From: a bacterium
Lineage (GTDB): Bacteria > Cyanobacteriota > Vampirovibrionia > Gastranaerophilales > Gastranaerophilaceae
NCBI GenBank assembly: GCA_017542305.1
Contig: JAFXXK010000007.1
Span: 1 to 64,000, forward strand
Length of the DNA: 64,000 bases
Reading direction: 5' to 3'
Positions 17,014 to 26,451 of this stretch are shown piece by piece. The notes beneath the pieces were generated by a model. It saw only the letters and a program-made list of their open reading frames with translations, had not been told where the DNA came from and ran no database searches. Position 1 is the first letter of the stretch. Each line of letters starts with the position of its first letter. The position numbers and the translations under genes were made by a program.

Positions 17014-18537
17014 CTATTTTGCTATCTCCGTAGTTCTGAACTCTCTGACTACCGTTACCCTGATTTGTCCCGGATAATCAAGTTCATCTTCAATACGTTT
17101 TGCAACATCACGAGCTAATCTTTGAGAAGCCAAATCATCAAACATCTCAGCCTGAACAATAATTCTTACTTCTCTGCCTGCCTGAACCGCAAAAGATTGT
17201 TTAATGCCTTCATAGCTGTTAACAATTTCTTCGATTTTTTGCAGACGTTTGATGTAAATTTCTAACGTATCACGTCTTGCTCCGGGTCTGCCTGCTGAAA
17301 TCGCATCAGCAACCTTTACAAGAACAGCTTCAATAGTGTTAGCTACAACATCATCGTGATGTGCTTCAATTGCATGGATAACTTCGGGTTTTTCGCCAAA
17401 TCTGTTTGCAATTTCAACACCGAGTTGGATATGTGTACCTTCCTGAGTTTGGTCAACGGCTTTTCCTATATCATGTAAAAGCCCTGCGCGTTTTGCAACG
17501 GCAACATTTGCACCGATTTCGGCTGCAAGCATGCCTGCAATATGACCTACTTCCAGTGAGTGTTTTAAAACATTCTGACCGTAACTCGTTCTGTAATAAA
17601 GACGTCCGAGTGTTTTGATTAACTCTTTATTTAATCCCATAACACCCATATCTAAAGCTGCATTTTCACCTTCTGTCCAAATCTTCTTTTCGATTTCCTC
17701 GTTGGCTTTTTCAACCATTTCTTCAATACGAACAGGGTGGATACGCCCGTCAACAATAAGTTTTTCGAGCGCTAATTTTGCAACTTCACGACGAACAGGG
17801 TCGAAACTTGATAATACAACTGCTTCCGGAGTATCATCAATAATTAAATCAACACCGGTTAATGTTTCCAAAGCTCTGATGTTACGTCCTTCACGACCGA
17901 TTATACGACCTTTCATTTCGTCATTAGGCAAAGCTACAACTGATACGGTTGTTTCAACAACCTGTTCAATCATACATCTTTGCATAGTTGTTGAGAGAAT
18001 TTCTTTAGCTTTTTCTAAAGAAACTTCTTTTATTTTGGCTTCATTTTCTCTTATGAGAGTCATCTGTTCCTGAGCCAAATCATGCTTCAATTGTTCTAAT
18101 AACATGTTCTTTGCATCTTCTGCAGACATGCCTGCAATTCTTTCTAATTCTGTTGTTTGCTTCTGAACAATTTCTGCTAAATAGTCTTCTTTTTCTAATA
18201 ATTCATCGATTTTTTTCTGTACCTGAAGATCCTTTTCGGTATATTCCTGAATTTTGTCTTCAAGCATGTCTTCACGTTTTGCGAGTTTTGCTTCTTGTCT
18301 TGATAATTCTTGTCTGCGTTCTCTTTCTTCTTCGTTTAATTTTTCTCTGTCTTCCTGAAGCTCTTCAATTGCTTTAATTTTAGCTTCTTTAAACAAGATT
18401 TTTTCCTTTTCCTCCAAAGCTTTTCTGTCTTTTTCAGCGGATAGGAGGACAGTATTCATTTTGTTCCGTTGAACAAAAAGCACGGCGATTAAGGCTATTA
18501 CCGCAATAATCGCAACAATTAGTGCAATATTCACCAT
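17014..18537 (-). CDS. rny: Ribonuclease Y
   Basis: RNase Y is a membrane-anchored endoribonuclease that starts mRNA decay. The 507-residue protein has an N-terminal membrane helix (2-22), a long charged coiled coil (about 35-165), a KH RNA-binding domain with [15 protein letters not shown] near 210-224, and an HD domain with [12 protein letters not shown] and [12 protein letters not shown] (about 333-365). Length and domain order are complete. Together with ymdB and the PHP gene it suggests an RNA-turnover operon. The 260 bases upstream to the divergent 920-residue gene hold promoters but no other gene. Confidence 0.97.
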   Translation of the reverse strand: MVNIALIVAIIAVIALIAVLFVQRNKMNTVLLSAEKDRKALEEKEKILFKEAKIKAIEELQEDREKLNEEERERRQELSRQEAKLAKREDMLEDKIQEYTEKDLQVQKKIDELLEKEDYLAEIVQKQTTELERIAGMSAEDAKNMLLEQLKHDLAQEQMTLIRENEAKIKEVSLEKAKEILSTTMQRCMIEQVVETTVSVVALPNDEMKGRIIGREGRNIRALETLTGVDLIIDDTPEAVVLSSFDPVRREVAKLALEKLIVDGRIHPVRIEEMVEKANEEIEKKIWTEGENAALDMGVMGLNKELIKTLGRLYYRTSYGQNVLKHSLEVGHIAGMLAAEIGANVAVAKRAGLLHDIGKAVDQTQEGTHIQLGVEIANRFGEKPEVIHAIEAHHDDVVANTIEAVLVKVADAISAGRPGARRDTLEIYIKRLQKIEEIVNSYEGIKQSFAVQAGREVRIIVQAEMFDDLASQRLARDVAKRIEDELDYPGQIRVTVVREFRTTEIAK

Positions 18538-18798
18538 GGATTGCTTACCTTGTCCTTTTCTATTTTTTTATAATACACGCAATGCCCGATACATTTAACC
18601 TATCGAGCTTATTGTCTAAATTCAACTATTCAAACAATTATCATTGCATATATTTCCAAAAATGTTATCTACTACATCTGATTATAGTGTATCATGATTT
18701 TTATTTTTTGTATAGGGGTTGTATTAAATTCACGTTACAAAATTTTGAGTTATTAGCAAAATTGAACTTGTTCAGATTTATTATTATCAGGACGTCTT

Positions 18799-21561
18799 AT
18801 GATTATAAATAATAATTGGATATTATCTTATAAATACTACCCCAAAATTCAAGCGGCAGAAAATAAACCGCCTGTTTTAAGCATGCCGAAAAATAATGAG
18901 ATTTCTAACGTATATTATCAACCGATTTTTACTGCAAGAAAAAAAGAGATGAGCGATGAAGAATTTGAACAAAGATATGAAAGTCTTAATGAAAAATTTG
19001 GGGATTACGGTATACCGAAAACTATTGTTACAAAAGAGAATATAGATTTTGCCGAAAAACTTTATGATAAAGGATATGCTAAAGAAATAATTTGCCGTAA
19101 TGATTACTATAGTTTAATTGAACATGTAAATATAGATAATAAGCATTTCGCAAACAAAATTATTTTTAAGAATTTAGGACATGTAAGATTTTATCCTGCA
19201 ATTACAACGGCACTTCCTTATGTAAACAAAGAAAACGAACATATTGCCGCTCGATTATGTGACGGAACATTCAGCGTAGGCAGTATAGAAGACATAATGT
19301 CACGGTTTAACAAAAGTAACTTACCGCTTGTAGAAGCTATATTTGACAGTCCGAATATATATTATGAGAGTTATGTATTAAGAGAAGTATTGTTAGCTCT
19401 GGAGAATGATGAAAGCGGAATTACGGCACTTGCAGAACTTTGCTTACATTGTTACGATGATTACGAAGAGAAACCACAAGGATTTCCTGAAAGTGTTATC
19501 CCCGCATTTCCGCAAAAATTTTCACCCGAAACTATAGAATTATTTAAACAAATCTATAACAATAATAATTACGATACAGCTAATGAAATATATCATCATA
19601 TAAATTCGGAAAATCTTGATTTAGTCAGGTGGCTACAGGAAAATAAAAAAGATTTAAGTGTAATAAATTTAGGCATGATTATCGGTAAGACGAATAAAGA
19701 TAATTGTGAATTTGTACTGAATGTACTTAAATCAGATAAAGTTAGTTCAGATAAAGCTGCTTGGCTTTCCGGATTATCATACAGGTACCCGTCAGCGATT
19801 CCATATTTGGAAAAAGAATTGAGTAAGGACAATTTTGATGCAGGCAAGCTTTATAAATATATTGAAGATGGCTATCATAAAGAGAACATGATTAAATTAT
19901 TTCTGCTTGAATGCGGAATGGATGATACTAATAAAAAAATCAAGCATCAAGAACAATTAATTTTAAAATATCCGGACAAATATCTAAACAACAATGATGG
20001 GGGATATACCGCCGGAGAAATAGAAAATGGCGGTTTCTACAATAGTCATAAAATTTTGTTTGCTTTATTAGATAAAGAAACTTTGGATGTGTTATTCAGA
20101 AAACGCATAAATAAAGCTGAAAAATTCAGTCAAAAAGTTCGCAGAGTTCTTGAATATAAAGAACTTTTTACTCTCAAAAAAGCATTCGACTGTAAAACAT
20201 CTGACGGAAAATATCTTACCCCGCAGGAAAAGCTGGATTTAATTGAAATAATTTGTCAATATAAAAAGTTAAATTTAGATATTTATGAATTGCAAAAAAT
20301 GGTCAGAAATAATGAAATTGATCTTGAAAAATTGAAATTTACTATGCTCAAAAAAATTATTGTGCAATTTGATTCGTCAATGTTAGATTTCAATTCTAAT
20401 TTTTCAGATGATAAATTATTGCTCTGGAATACAGATTATGTTCATCTGTTAAGTAAAACTTATAATGAAATTGATAATATAACTGATAAAGATATGTTTT
20501 GCAAATTAATAACAATGGCAAATTCTTCTTTTAAATTTAAAGATTTGATTCAAAGTGAAGATTCCCCGTTTGCTGAGAATAATAAAAATAATAAAGAAGA
20601 ATTTAAAGAATTGGGATTAGATTATGATAAATGGTTAAGTCCGCCAAAAAATTGTGAAGTACATTTTGTATCCACAGATAAAAATACCGAACGTATAAAA
20701 CAGATAGCAAATCAATTAACAGAAGATATAGAGGTTTTAAGAAAATCCGAACATGATGTAAAAACTTATATTGATAAACAACTCAAACATTGCATAAAAG
20801 ACGATGATTTTGTTATACCAAAAGAATATTATTCCAATAAAAATAATATGATAAAGTTTATTCTCGGAGCAGACAAGCAATTGGAAAAAGTCTGGAAAAG
20901 GGCAGAGTCTAATATAGATAATCCGAAAAAAATGGCTTTGGCGAAACAAACTTTAACTATAAAAAACCATATTCATCAAAGATTTAAAGATGTTTCCGAA
21001 CTTCCAAATTTTGAAGCAGAAAAAAATATGGATATTACAATCAAAATGTGGGACAGAATTCCTCAAAAGGATTTATTCCAGGGGAATTATTCTACCTGTT
21101 GTATTGGTATGGGAGAAAGCAATGCGGAAGCTATGAGTACGTACTTGATGAATACGGCATTTAATATGATTGAACTTGTCGATAATAATACAGGAAATGT
21201 AATAGGAAACGCTTTGTGTTATTTTGTGCAAAATGATTGCGGAGCTCGTGAACTAATTATTGATAACATAGAAATTCGCAACAGTGAAAAGCCTTCAAAA
21301 GAAGTCGGCAGTAAACTCAGAGATGCAATCAAACAGTACGCTCAAAATGTCTGCAAGTCAGTCAACAAAAATAAAACACTTCCTATATGGCTCGGGGAAT
21401 TTTATAATGACCTGCCGACATATTCTGATTTGCCTTGTTATGAACATGTATGTTCTTTTGTCGGAGATGTAAGCAGTGCAGATGGTGTGTATCTTGATGC
21501 CTTTGGTGGTTGGGGTAAATCGTATAATATAAGTGATGAAATCAGTGTGTTTCGTATGTAG
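18799..21561 (+). CDS. Large hypothetical protein with helical repeats and a C-terminal domain
   Basis: The 920-residue protein has no signal peptide or membrane helix. Residues about 100-450 read as helical repeat units, with segments such as LAELCLHCYDDYEEKP and LDLVRWLQENKKDLS. About 560-650 is charged and coiled-coil-prone. The C-terminal 210 residues form a compact domain with WDRIPQKDLFQGNYSTCCIGMG, then NTAFNMIELVDNNTGNVIGNALCYF, then ELIIDNIEI. That order of a CC motif, an IGNAL strand and a later beta strand recalls GNAT-like or papain-like folds, but I cannot assign it. ATG 18799 was kept although its ribosome binding site (CAGGACG) is weak. The gene is monocistronic and ends at a hairpin terminator. 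Confidence 0.75.
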   Translation: MIINNNWILSYKYYPKIQAAENKPPVLSMPKNNEISNVYYQPIFTARKKEMSDEEFEQRYESLNEKFGDYGIPKTIVTKENIDFAEKLYDKGYAKEIICRNDYYSLIEHVNIDNKHFANKIIFKNLGHVRFYPAITTALPYVNKENEHIAARLCDGTFSVGSIEDIMSRFNKSNLPLVEAIFDSPNIYYESYVLREVLLALENDESGITALAELCLHCYDDYEEKPQGFPESVIPAFPQKFSPETIELFKQIYNNNNYDTANEIYHHINSENLDLVRWLQENKKDLSVINLGMIIGKTNKDNCEFVLNVLKSDKVSSDKAAWLSGLSYRYPSAIPYLEKELSKDNFDAGKLYKYIEDGYHKENMIKLFLLECGMDDTNKKIKHQEQLILKYPDKYLNNNDGGYTAGEIENGGFYNSHKILFALLDKETLDVLFRKRINKAEKFSQKVRRVLEYKELFTLKKAFDCKTSDGKYLTPQEKLDLIEIICQYKKLNLDIYELQKMVRNNEIDLEKLKFTMLKKIIVQFDSSMLDFNSNFSDDKLLLWNTDYVHLLSKTYNEIDNITDKDMFCKLITMANSSFKFKDLIQSEDSPFAENNKNNKEEFKELGLDYDKWLSPPKNCEVHFVSTDKNTERIKQIANQLTEDIEVLRKSEHDVKTYIDKQLKHCIKDDDFVIPKEYYSNKNNMIKFILGADKQLEKVWKRAESNIDNPKKMALAKQTLTIKNHIHQRFKDVSELPNFEAEKNMDITIKMWDRIPQKDLFQGNYSTCCIGMGESNAEAMSTYLMNTAFNMIELVDNNTGNVIGNALCYFVQNDCGARELIIDNIEIRNSEKPSKEVGSKLRDAIKQYAQNVCKSVNKNKTLPIWLGEFYNDLPTYSDLPCYEHVCSFVGDVSSADGVYLDAFGGWGKSYNISDEISVFRM

Positions 21562-21576
21562 TATTTAAGCATTAAA

Positions 21577-21618
21577 AAACCCTAAAACTGACTTTTTATT
21601 TGTCGTGTTTTAGGGTTT
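21577..21618. terminator. Bidirectional hairpin terminator
   Basis: AAACCCTAAAAC at 21577-21588 pairs perfectly with GTTTTAGGGTTT at 21607-21618. It lies between two convergent genes, with A-runs on the left and T-rich sequence on the right, so it can end both transcripts. Confidence 0.75.
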
Positions 21619-21639
21619 CGGTTTATAAATAAAATTTAT

Positions 21640-22530
21640 TTAGTTATTAGCAGATCTTATGTTGTCTGTTAATTTTTCCGGTTTAATTAACTTACCTTCA
21701 GGTGTAATAATATATAAAAAAGTATCCGGATGTTTGCAGTCATTCTTATTTGTCGTATAAAAAGTATTAGTAGCTGATCTTCTGTTGGATTTTTCTCTTG
21801 CCCAGCCGGAACCGGAAGTACCTAAAAGTGATATCGCAGTAGTATTATCACTGACAAAATTGCTCGGAATATATGCGCAATTCGGAGCATTACTATCACC
21901 TTTAATAGCTACCTTAAAAGCTATAGGTTGATTATATCTGAAATCCGATACGGGAACAATCCATTGAATACCGTCATTTGAGACAAATGTTGGGGTTTTA
22001 CCATCATTATAAAATCCAACATTTCTAAATATTTTACAATTAATACCGGTATTAGGGAACAAGTTGAATTTTCTTGCAAAAAGTTTGCAGAATTTTGTAT
22101 TACCTTCATACGTTACACCATCCACATTAACAGCATAAGTATTTTGTACCCCGGTAACTACATCAGTTTTATAAGTACCGTCAGGTATACCGTAACTTGA
22201 ACAGCTTGATGGCATTTCAGAAGCACAATGATTATCTTCTATACAGCAAGAAGTAGATGAAGAAGATACTTCGCAATTACCATCATCATCCTTTACGCAA
22301 TTGGCTGTAAAAGTTTTTTCCGGTGCATATAAGTAATCATCGTTTACAATTGCCGAAGTAGTATGTTCAATTGCATAAGAAGCTTTTTTATACATTGCAT
22401 CATATTTATCCGGTAACACATTATGCAGCATCGGCATTGAAATAGCAGCCAATGCTCCGAGTATTGCAAGCGTTATAAGGGCTTCTGCAAGGGTATATCC
22501 TTTATTCATATTTGATGTAAAATTAATCAT
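21640..22530 (-). CDS. Type IV prepilin-like (pseudopilin) protein
   Basis: The 296-residue protein has a class III signal sequence, MINFTSNMNKG followed by YTLAEALITLAILGA. Cleavage is expected after Gly and before Tyr, Glu is at +5, and a 20-residue hydrophobic helix follows. The rest is a Cys-rich extracellular domain (CVKDDDGNCEVSSSSTSCC, CASEMPSSC) with likely disulfides. I used ATG 22530, because GGAG lies 7 bases before it; a TTG two codons earlier overlaps the ribosome binding site. A clear promoter lies at 22571-22599. It is not next to pilus machine genes. It may be a pilus subunit, adhesin or secretion pseudopilin. Confidence 0.88.
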   Translation of the reverse strand: MINFTSNMNKGYTLAEALITLAILGALAAISMPMLHNVLPDKYDAMYKKASYAIEHTTSAIVNDDYLYAPEKTFTANCVKDDDGNCEVSSSSTSCCIEDNHCASEMPSSCSSYGIPDGTYKTDVVTGVQNTYAVNVDGVTYEGNTKFCKLFARKFNLFPNTGINCKIFRNVGFYNDGKTPTFVSNDGIQWIVPVSDFRYNQPIAFKVAIKGDSNAPNCAYIPSNFVSDNTTAISLLGTSGSGWAREKSNRRSATNTFYTTNKNDCKHPDTFLYIITPEGKLIKPEKLTDNIRSANN

Positions 22531-22570
22531 CCTCAAACTCCAATTTCTCGTAAATACAGCTTATATATTT

Positions 22571-22599
22571 ATTATACCCCTTTTTAAATATTTATACAA
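22571..22599 (-). promoter_or_regulatory. Sigma-70 promoter of the 22.5 kb prepilin
   Basis: On the minus strand TTGTAT (22599-22594) and TATAAT (22576-22571) are spaced by 17 bases, close to the sigma-70 consensus. The predicted transcript starts about 35 bases upstream of ATG 22530. Confidence 0.75.
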
Positions 22600-22756
22600 G
22601 TTTTGAAAAATCATAATTACATTTCGTAATAATTAAAGGATATTCTATTGCATTAAGTCAGAAAATTGTTATAGAATAAGGGAACAACCCATGCTTATAT
22701 TATTGAAGCATGCTTAAAAAGATATAGGGATATAATTTTATAAATTGGAGGTTAGT

Positions 22757-24769
22757 GTGAATTTAGTGGAAGACAAATTAAATTTATCCGAAAACGCTGT
22801 CAAAGTTTTAGAAAAAAGATACTTGAAACGCGACAAAGACGGTAATTGTGTAGAAACCCCTGCTGATATGTTTTGGCGAGTAGCTCATACCATAGCATCC
22901 GGCGACTTAAAATTTGGGAAATCAGAGGAAGATGTGGATAACCTTTCTAAAAGATTTTATAAAATGATTACAAATCGTTATTTTATGCCAAACTCTCCTA
23001 CATTGATGAATGCGGGACGTGAACTCGGACAATTGGCAGCATGTTTTGTATTACCGGTAGAAGATTCATTGGAAGGGATATTTGAAACAGTTAAAAATAC
23101 TGCACTAATTCACAAATCAGGCGGCGGAACAGGTTTTTCTTTCTCAAGATTAAGACCGAAAAACAGCGTAGTTCGTTCAACTATGGGAGTTTCATCAGGT
23201 CCTGTATCATTTATGGAAGTATTTAATGCTGCAACCGAGGCCGTTAAACAAGGCGGAACCAGACGCGGTGCTAATATGGGTATTTTGAGAGTTGACCACC
23301 CTGATATTCTCGAATTTATTAATTGCAAAAGCGATAACAATAAACTGAATAACTTCAATATTTCTGTTGCGATTACAGATAAATTTATGGAAGCATTGAA
23401 AAACGGAACCGATTATGAATTAATTAATCCTCAAAACGGTGAAGTTGCAAACAGAATCAGTGCTAAAAAAGTATTTGATATGATAGTTGACGGAGCATGG
23501 AGAAACGGTGAACCCGGAATTATTTATATCGACAAGATGAATGCAGATAATCCGACACCTTTAATCGGTCAGATTGAATCAACAAATCCTTGCGGTGAAG
23601 TTCCGCTTTTGGCATACGAAGCTTGTAACTTAGGTTCAATCAACCTTGGTATGATGGTTGATGAAACCGAAAACGGCAATATGATTAATTGGGAAAGACT
23701 TGCTGATACTACAAGAACTGCCATCAGATTTTTGGATAACGTTATTGAAGTAAATAACTATCCGTTACCTCAAATTTCCGAAATGGTTAAAAATAATCGT
23801 AAAATCGGTCTTGGTGTAATGGGCTGGGCAGATATGCTTATGAAAATGGGTCTATCCTATGCATCAGAAGAGGGAACTAAATTAGGCGCACAAGTTATGG
23901 AATTTATTGATTACGAATCAAAATGCGAGTCAATAGAATTATCAAAAGAACGCGGAAGATTTAACAACTTCAGCGGAAGTATTTATGATAACAAAAATTT
24001 CTTAACTAATAAATATACAGGTAAATCTGCAGGAAAGATTTCCGATGAACAATGGGCTGAATTAGACAGACAAATTGAACAATGGGGAATCAGAAATGCA
24101 ACAACAACCTGTATTGCTCCGACCGGAACAATTTCTATGATAGCAGGAGCTTCAGGCGGAGTTGAACCGTTATTTGGTCTTGTATTCTCAAGATTAATTA
24201 TGGACGGAACAGAAATGCTTGAAATTAATCCTATCTTCAAGGACTATATGATTAAAAAAGGTCTTTACAGCGAAGATTTGATGAAAGAAATTGCAAAGAC
24301 AGGTTCGGTAGCTCATGTTGACGGAATTTCTGATGAAATCAAGCATATATTCGTAACGGCACACGATGTATCTCCTTACTGGCATGTAAAAATGCAGGCT
24401 GCATTCCAGCTTCATACCGACAATGCTGTTTCAAAAACAGTAAATTTTGAAGAACATGCAACCCGACAGGATATTGAAGAAGCATACATCCTTGCTTACG
24501 AAAACAACTTAAAAGGAATTACTGTTTACAGAAATAATTCCCGTCAATTCCAACCAATGAATTTGGACTCTAAGAAAAAAGAAGAAGAAAACAAGGTTGA
24601 AGAAATTGAAATTGTTGAAGAACCTGTAGAAGAAACAGCTTCAACAGAAGAAGAATACAATCCGACAGGCGAAATCAAGAAAGTTACCTGCCCTGAGTGC
24701 GGAAACACTATTGAAATGGCTGAAGGATGTTTTATCTGCTTAAATTGCGGATACTCAGGCTGCTCTTAG
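22757..24769 (+). CDS. nrdJ: Adenosylcobalamin-dependent ribonucleotide reductase (class II)
   Basis: The enzyme reduces ribonucleotides to deoxyribonucleotides with a B12-generated thiyl radical. The 670-residue protein has the substrate and active-site segments PNSPTLMNAG, AACFVLPVEDSLEGI, HKSGGGTGFSFSRLRP, ESTNPCGEVPLLAYEACNLGSINL (with the active-site Cys and Glu) and TTTCIAPTGTISMIAG. The C-terminus ends in a Cys4 zinc ribbon (CPECGNTIEMAEGCFICLNC). I chose GTG 22757, 5 bases after GGAGG; the frame also opens at TTG 22745 inside the ribosome binding site. I saw no cobalamin riboswitch upstream. Class II needs neither oxygen nor strict anaerobiosis, which suits a gut or sediment life. Confidence 0.95.
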   Translation: MNLVEDKLNLSENAVKVLEKRYLKRDKDGNCVETPADMFWRVAHTIASGDLKFGKSEEDVDNLSKRFYKMITNRYFMPNSPTLMNAGRELGQLAACFVLPVEDSLEGIFETVKNTALIHKSGGGTGFSFSRLRPKNSVVRSTMGVSSGPVSFMEVFNAATEAVKQGGTRRGANMGILRVDHPDILEFINCKSDNNKLNNFNISVAITDKFMEALKNGTDYELINPQNGEVANRISAKKVFDMIVDGAWRNGEPGIIYIDKMNADNPTPLIGQIESTNPCGEVPLLAYEACNLGSINLGMMVDETENGNMINWERLADTTRTAIRFLDNVIEVNNYPLPQISEMVKNNRKIGLGVMGWADMLMKMGLSYASEEGTKLGAQVMEFIDYESKCESIELSKERGRFNNFSGSIYDNKNFLTNKYTGKSAGKISDEQWAELDRQIEQWGIRNATTTCIAPTGTISMIAGASGGVEPLFGLVFSRLIMDGTEMLEINPIFKDYMIKKGLYSEDLMKEIAKTGSVAHVDGISDEIKHIFVTAHDVSPYWHVKMQAAFQLHTDNAVSKTVNFEEHATRQDIEEAYILAYENNLKGITVYRNNSRQFQPMNLDSKKKEEENKVEEIEIVEEPVEETASTEEEYNPTGEIKKVTCPECGNTIEMAEGCFICLNCGYSGCS

Positions 24770-25010
24770 AATGCGTAAGCCGGTGTGAGTGCCGGTATCG
24801 GCTTTGCGAAGGCAAAGACGAACAGGGCACGAACATTATATCAGCGACGTAGAAATCTTTGATTTCACAGGAGCAAGCGAGCGGAGGCTTATTTGTGAAG
24901 TAAATAAAATTTACGGAACAAATAACCGCAGGCACGAGAAAGCAGAATATTAAAAGTTTTGTTTCTTTTACTCGGGAAACAAAAGCCAGCAAGAGGAGAG
25001 AGGGTTTAGG
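24770..25010. other. Non-coding stretch with short inverted words
   Basis: These 240 bases after nrdJ hold no supported gene. They contain several small hairpin-forming words, such as GAAATCTTTGATTTC, GTTTTGTTTC with GAAACAAAAGC, and CTTATTTGT with ACAAATAA, and are more GC-rich than neighbouring intergenic DNA. The style resembles the repeat fields at 3.7-4.5 kb and 40.8-41.2 kb. It may be a decayed dispersed repeat or an unknown structured RNA. Confidence 0.35.
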
Positions 25011-25047
25011 ACACCGCAATTCAATAAGAATTGCGGTGTTATCTTTT
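25011..25047 (+). terminator. Strong rho-independent terminator
   Basis: ACACCGCAATTC (25011-25022) pairs perfectly with GAATTGCGGTGT (25028-25039) around a 5-base loop, followed by TATCTTTT. It would end transcription coming from nrdJ or from the non-coding stretch before it. Confidence 0.88.
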
Positions 25048-25110
25048 GCTTGATAAACGACCTTGTTTGAAGTATGATTTTTCGGTAGTGAAACTAAGGC
25101 AGAAATATAT

Positions 25111-25851
25111 ATGACAACCCAGACACTTGATAAAAAAATTACAGATTATGTAAAAGACACAAATTTGCAGCATATAGCAATAATTATGGATGGTAACAGA
25201 CGCTGGGCAAAACAAAAAGGTCTGCCATCAGCATTCGGTCATAAAAAAGGGGTTGATGCCTTAAAAGCCATAATGCGTGCATGCGACGATTTTGGAATTA
25301 AGTATTTGACTGTTTATGCTTTTTCAACGGAGAATTGGAACAGGAAACAGGAAGAAGTTGATTTTTTAATGGATTTATTGGGACAAACAATTAAAAACGA
25401 ATTGCAGGAAATGCACGAAAACGGTGTTGTAATAAATTTCATTGGAGATTTGACAAAATTAAATCCAAAATTGCAGGAAATTTTAGCTAATGCTGTTGAA
25501 GTCACAAAAAATAATACCGGAGTTCATTTGCAGATAGCATTTAATTACGGAGCGAGAGATGAATTGGTTCATGCCGTAAAAAATATAGTAAAACAGGCAC
25601 AGACTAATGAGCTGAAAATTGATGATATAAATGAAGATATAATATCAAAATCATTATACACATCATCAATTCCCGACCCTGACCTGTTAATCAGAACGGG
25701 CGGAGAGATGAGAGTTTCAAATTATCTGTTATGGCAGATAGCATATTCGGAATTTTTTGTAACAAAAACATTATGGCCTGATTTTGATAAGTCTGCATTA
25801 GCGGATGCCGTCAAAGAATTTCATTCCCGTCAGCGCAGATACGGAAAATAG
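25111..25851 (+). CDS. uppS: Isoprenyl transferase (undecaprenyl diphosphate synthase)
   Basis: UppS builds the C55 lipid carrier diphosphate for cell-wall synthesis from isopentenyl diphosphate. The 246-residue protein has the family motif IAIIMDGNRRWAKQKGLP (about 22-39) with the catalytic Asp, then HKKGVDALK, YAFSTENWNR, and DLLIRTGGEMRVSNYLLWQ (about 190-208). It starts a run with rdgB and a PAP2 phosphatase with gaps of 8-20 bases. The PAP2 enzyme could recycle the diphosphate product, so two of the three genes may share lipid-carrier metabolism. Confidence 0.96.
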   Translation: MTTQTLDKKITDYVKDTNLQHIAIIMDGNRRWAKQKGLPSAFGHKKGVDALKAIMRACDDFGIKYLTVYAFSTENWNRKQEEVDFLMDLLGQTIKNELQEMHENGVVINFIGDLTKLNPKLQEILANAVEVTKNNTGVHLQIAFNYGARDELVHAVKNIVKQAQTNELKIDDINEDIISKSLYTSSIPDPDLLIRTGGEMRVSNYLLWQIAYSEFFVTKTLWPDFDKSALADAVKEFHSRQRRYGK

Positions 25852-25859
25852 GAGAAAAT

Positions 25860-26432
25860 ATGAGAATAGTTTTTGCGACATCAAATCCGCACAAATTAAA
25901 AGAATTAAAAGAAATTGCAGATTCTTTCGGTGCTGAAGATATAGAATTTGTATTACCGCCGGAGGGTTTTGATCCTGATGAAACAGGAACAACTTTTGAA
26001 GAAAATTCTTTAATAAAAGCAAAAGAAGCGCACAGATTAACAGGATTACCTGCATTAGCGGATGATTCGGGATTATGTGTAGAATGTTTGAACGGAGAAC
26101 CGGGAATATATTCGGCAAGATATGCCGACACCCCTCAGGCGAGAATTGACAAATTATTAAAAGCCGTTGAACCTTTTGAAAACAGAAATGCTAAATTTGT
26201 TTGTGCAATGACACTTATCGGACAAGACGGAGATGTAATATTTGCGGACAGAGGAGAATGTCATGGTACAATAGCAAAAACACAAGCCGGAAATGGCGGA
26301 TTTGGTTATGACCCTGTTTTCCTTGTAAAAGGCAAAAACGGGTTAACAATGGCAGAGCTTTCAGAAGAGGAAAAAAATGAAGTTTCACACAGAGGAAATG
26401 CCTTAAGAAAAGTTTTGGAATTTCTAAAATAA
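25860..26432 (+). CDS. rdgB: XTP/dITP diphosphatase
   Basis: The 190-residue enzyme hydrolyses non-canonical purine triphosphates (XTP, dITP, ITP) and keeps them out of nucleic acids. The Ham1/RdgB motifs are VFATSNPHKLKELKEI (N-terminus), FEENSLIKAKEA, LADDSGLCVECLNGEPGIYSARY (about 66-88) and GNGGFGYDPVF (about 141-151). A GGAG ribosome binding site lies 5 bases before ATG. Length is normal. Confidence 0.95.
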   Translation: MRIVFATSNPHKLKELKEIADSFGAEDIEFVLPPEGFDPDETGTTFEENSLIKAKEAHRLTGLPALADDSGLCVECLNGEPGIYSARYADTPQARIDKLLKAVEPFENRNAKFVCAMTLIGQDGDVIFADRGECHGTIAKTQAGNGGFGYDPVFLVKGKNGLTMAELSEEEKNEVSHRGNALRKVLEFLK

Positions 26433-26451
26433 TAATTAAGTGGAGGATTTT

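Noticed and set aside
22540-22756. Cobalamin riboswitch in front of nrdJ
   Set aside because: The leader has no B12-box-like sequence and is too short and AT-rich for the full aptamer.
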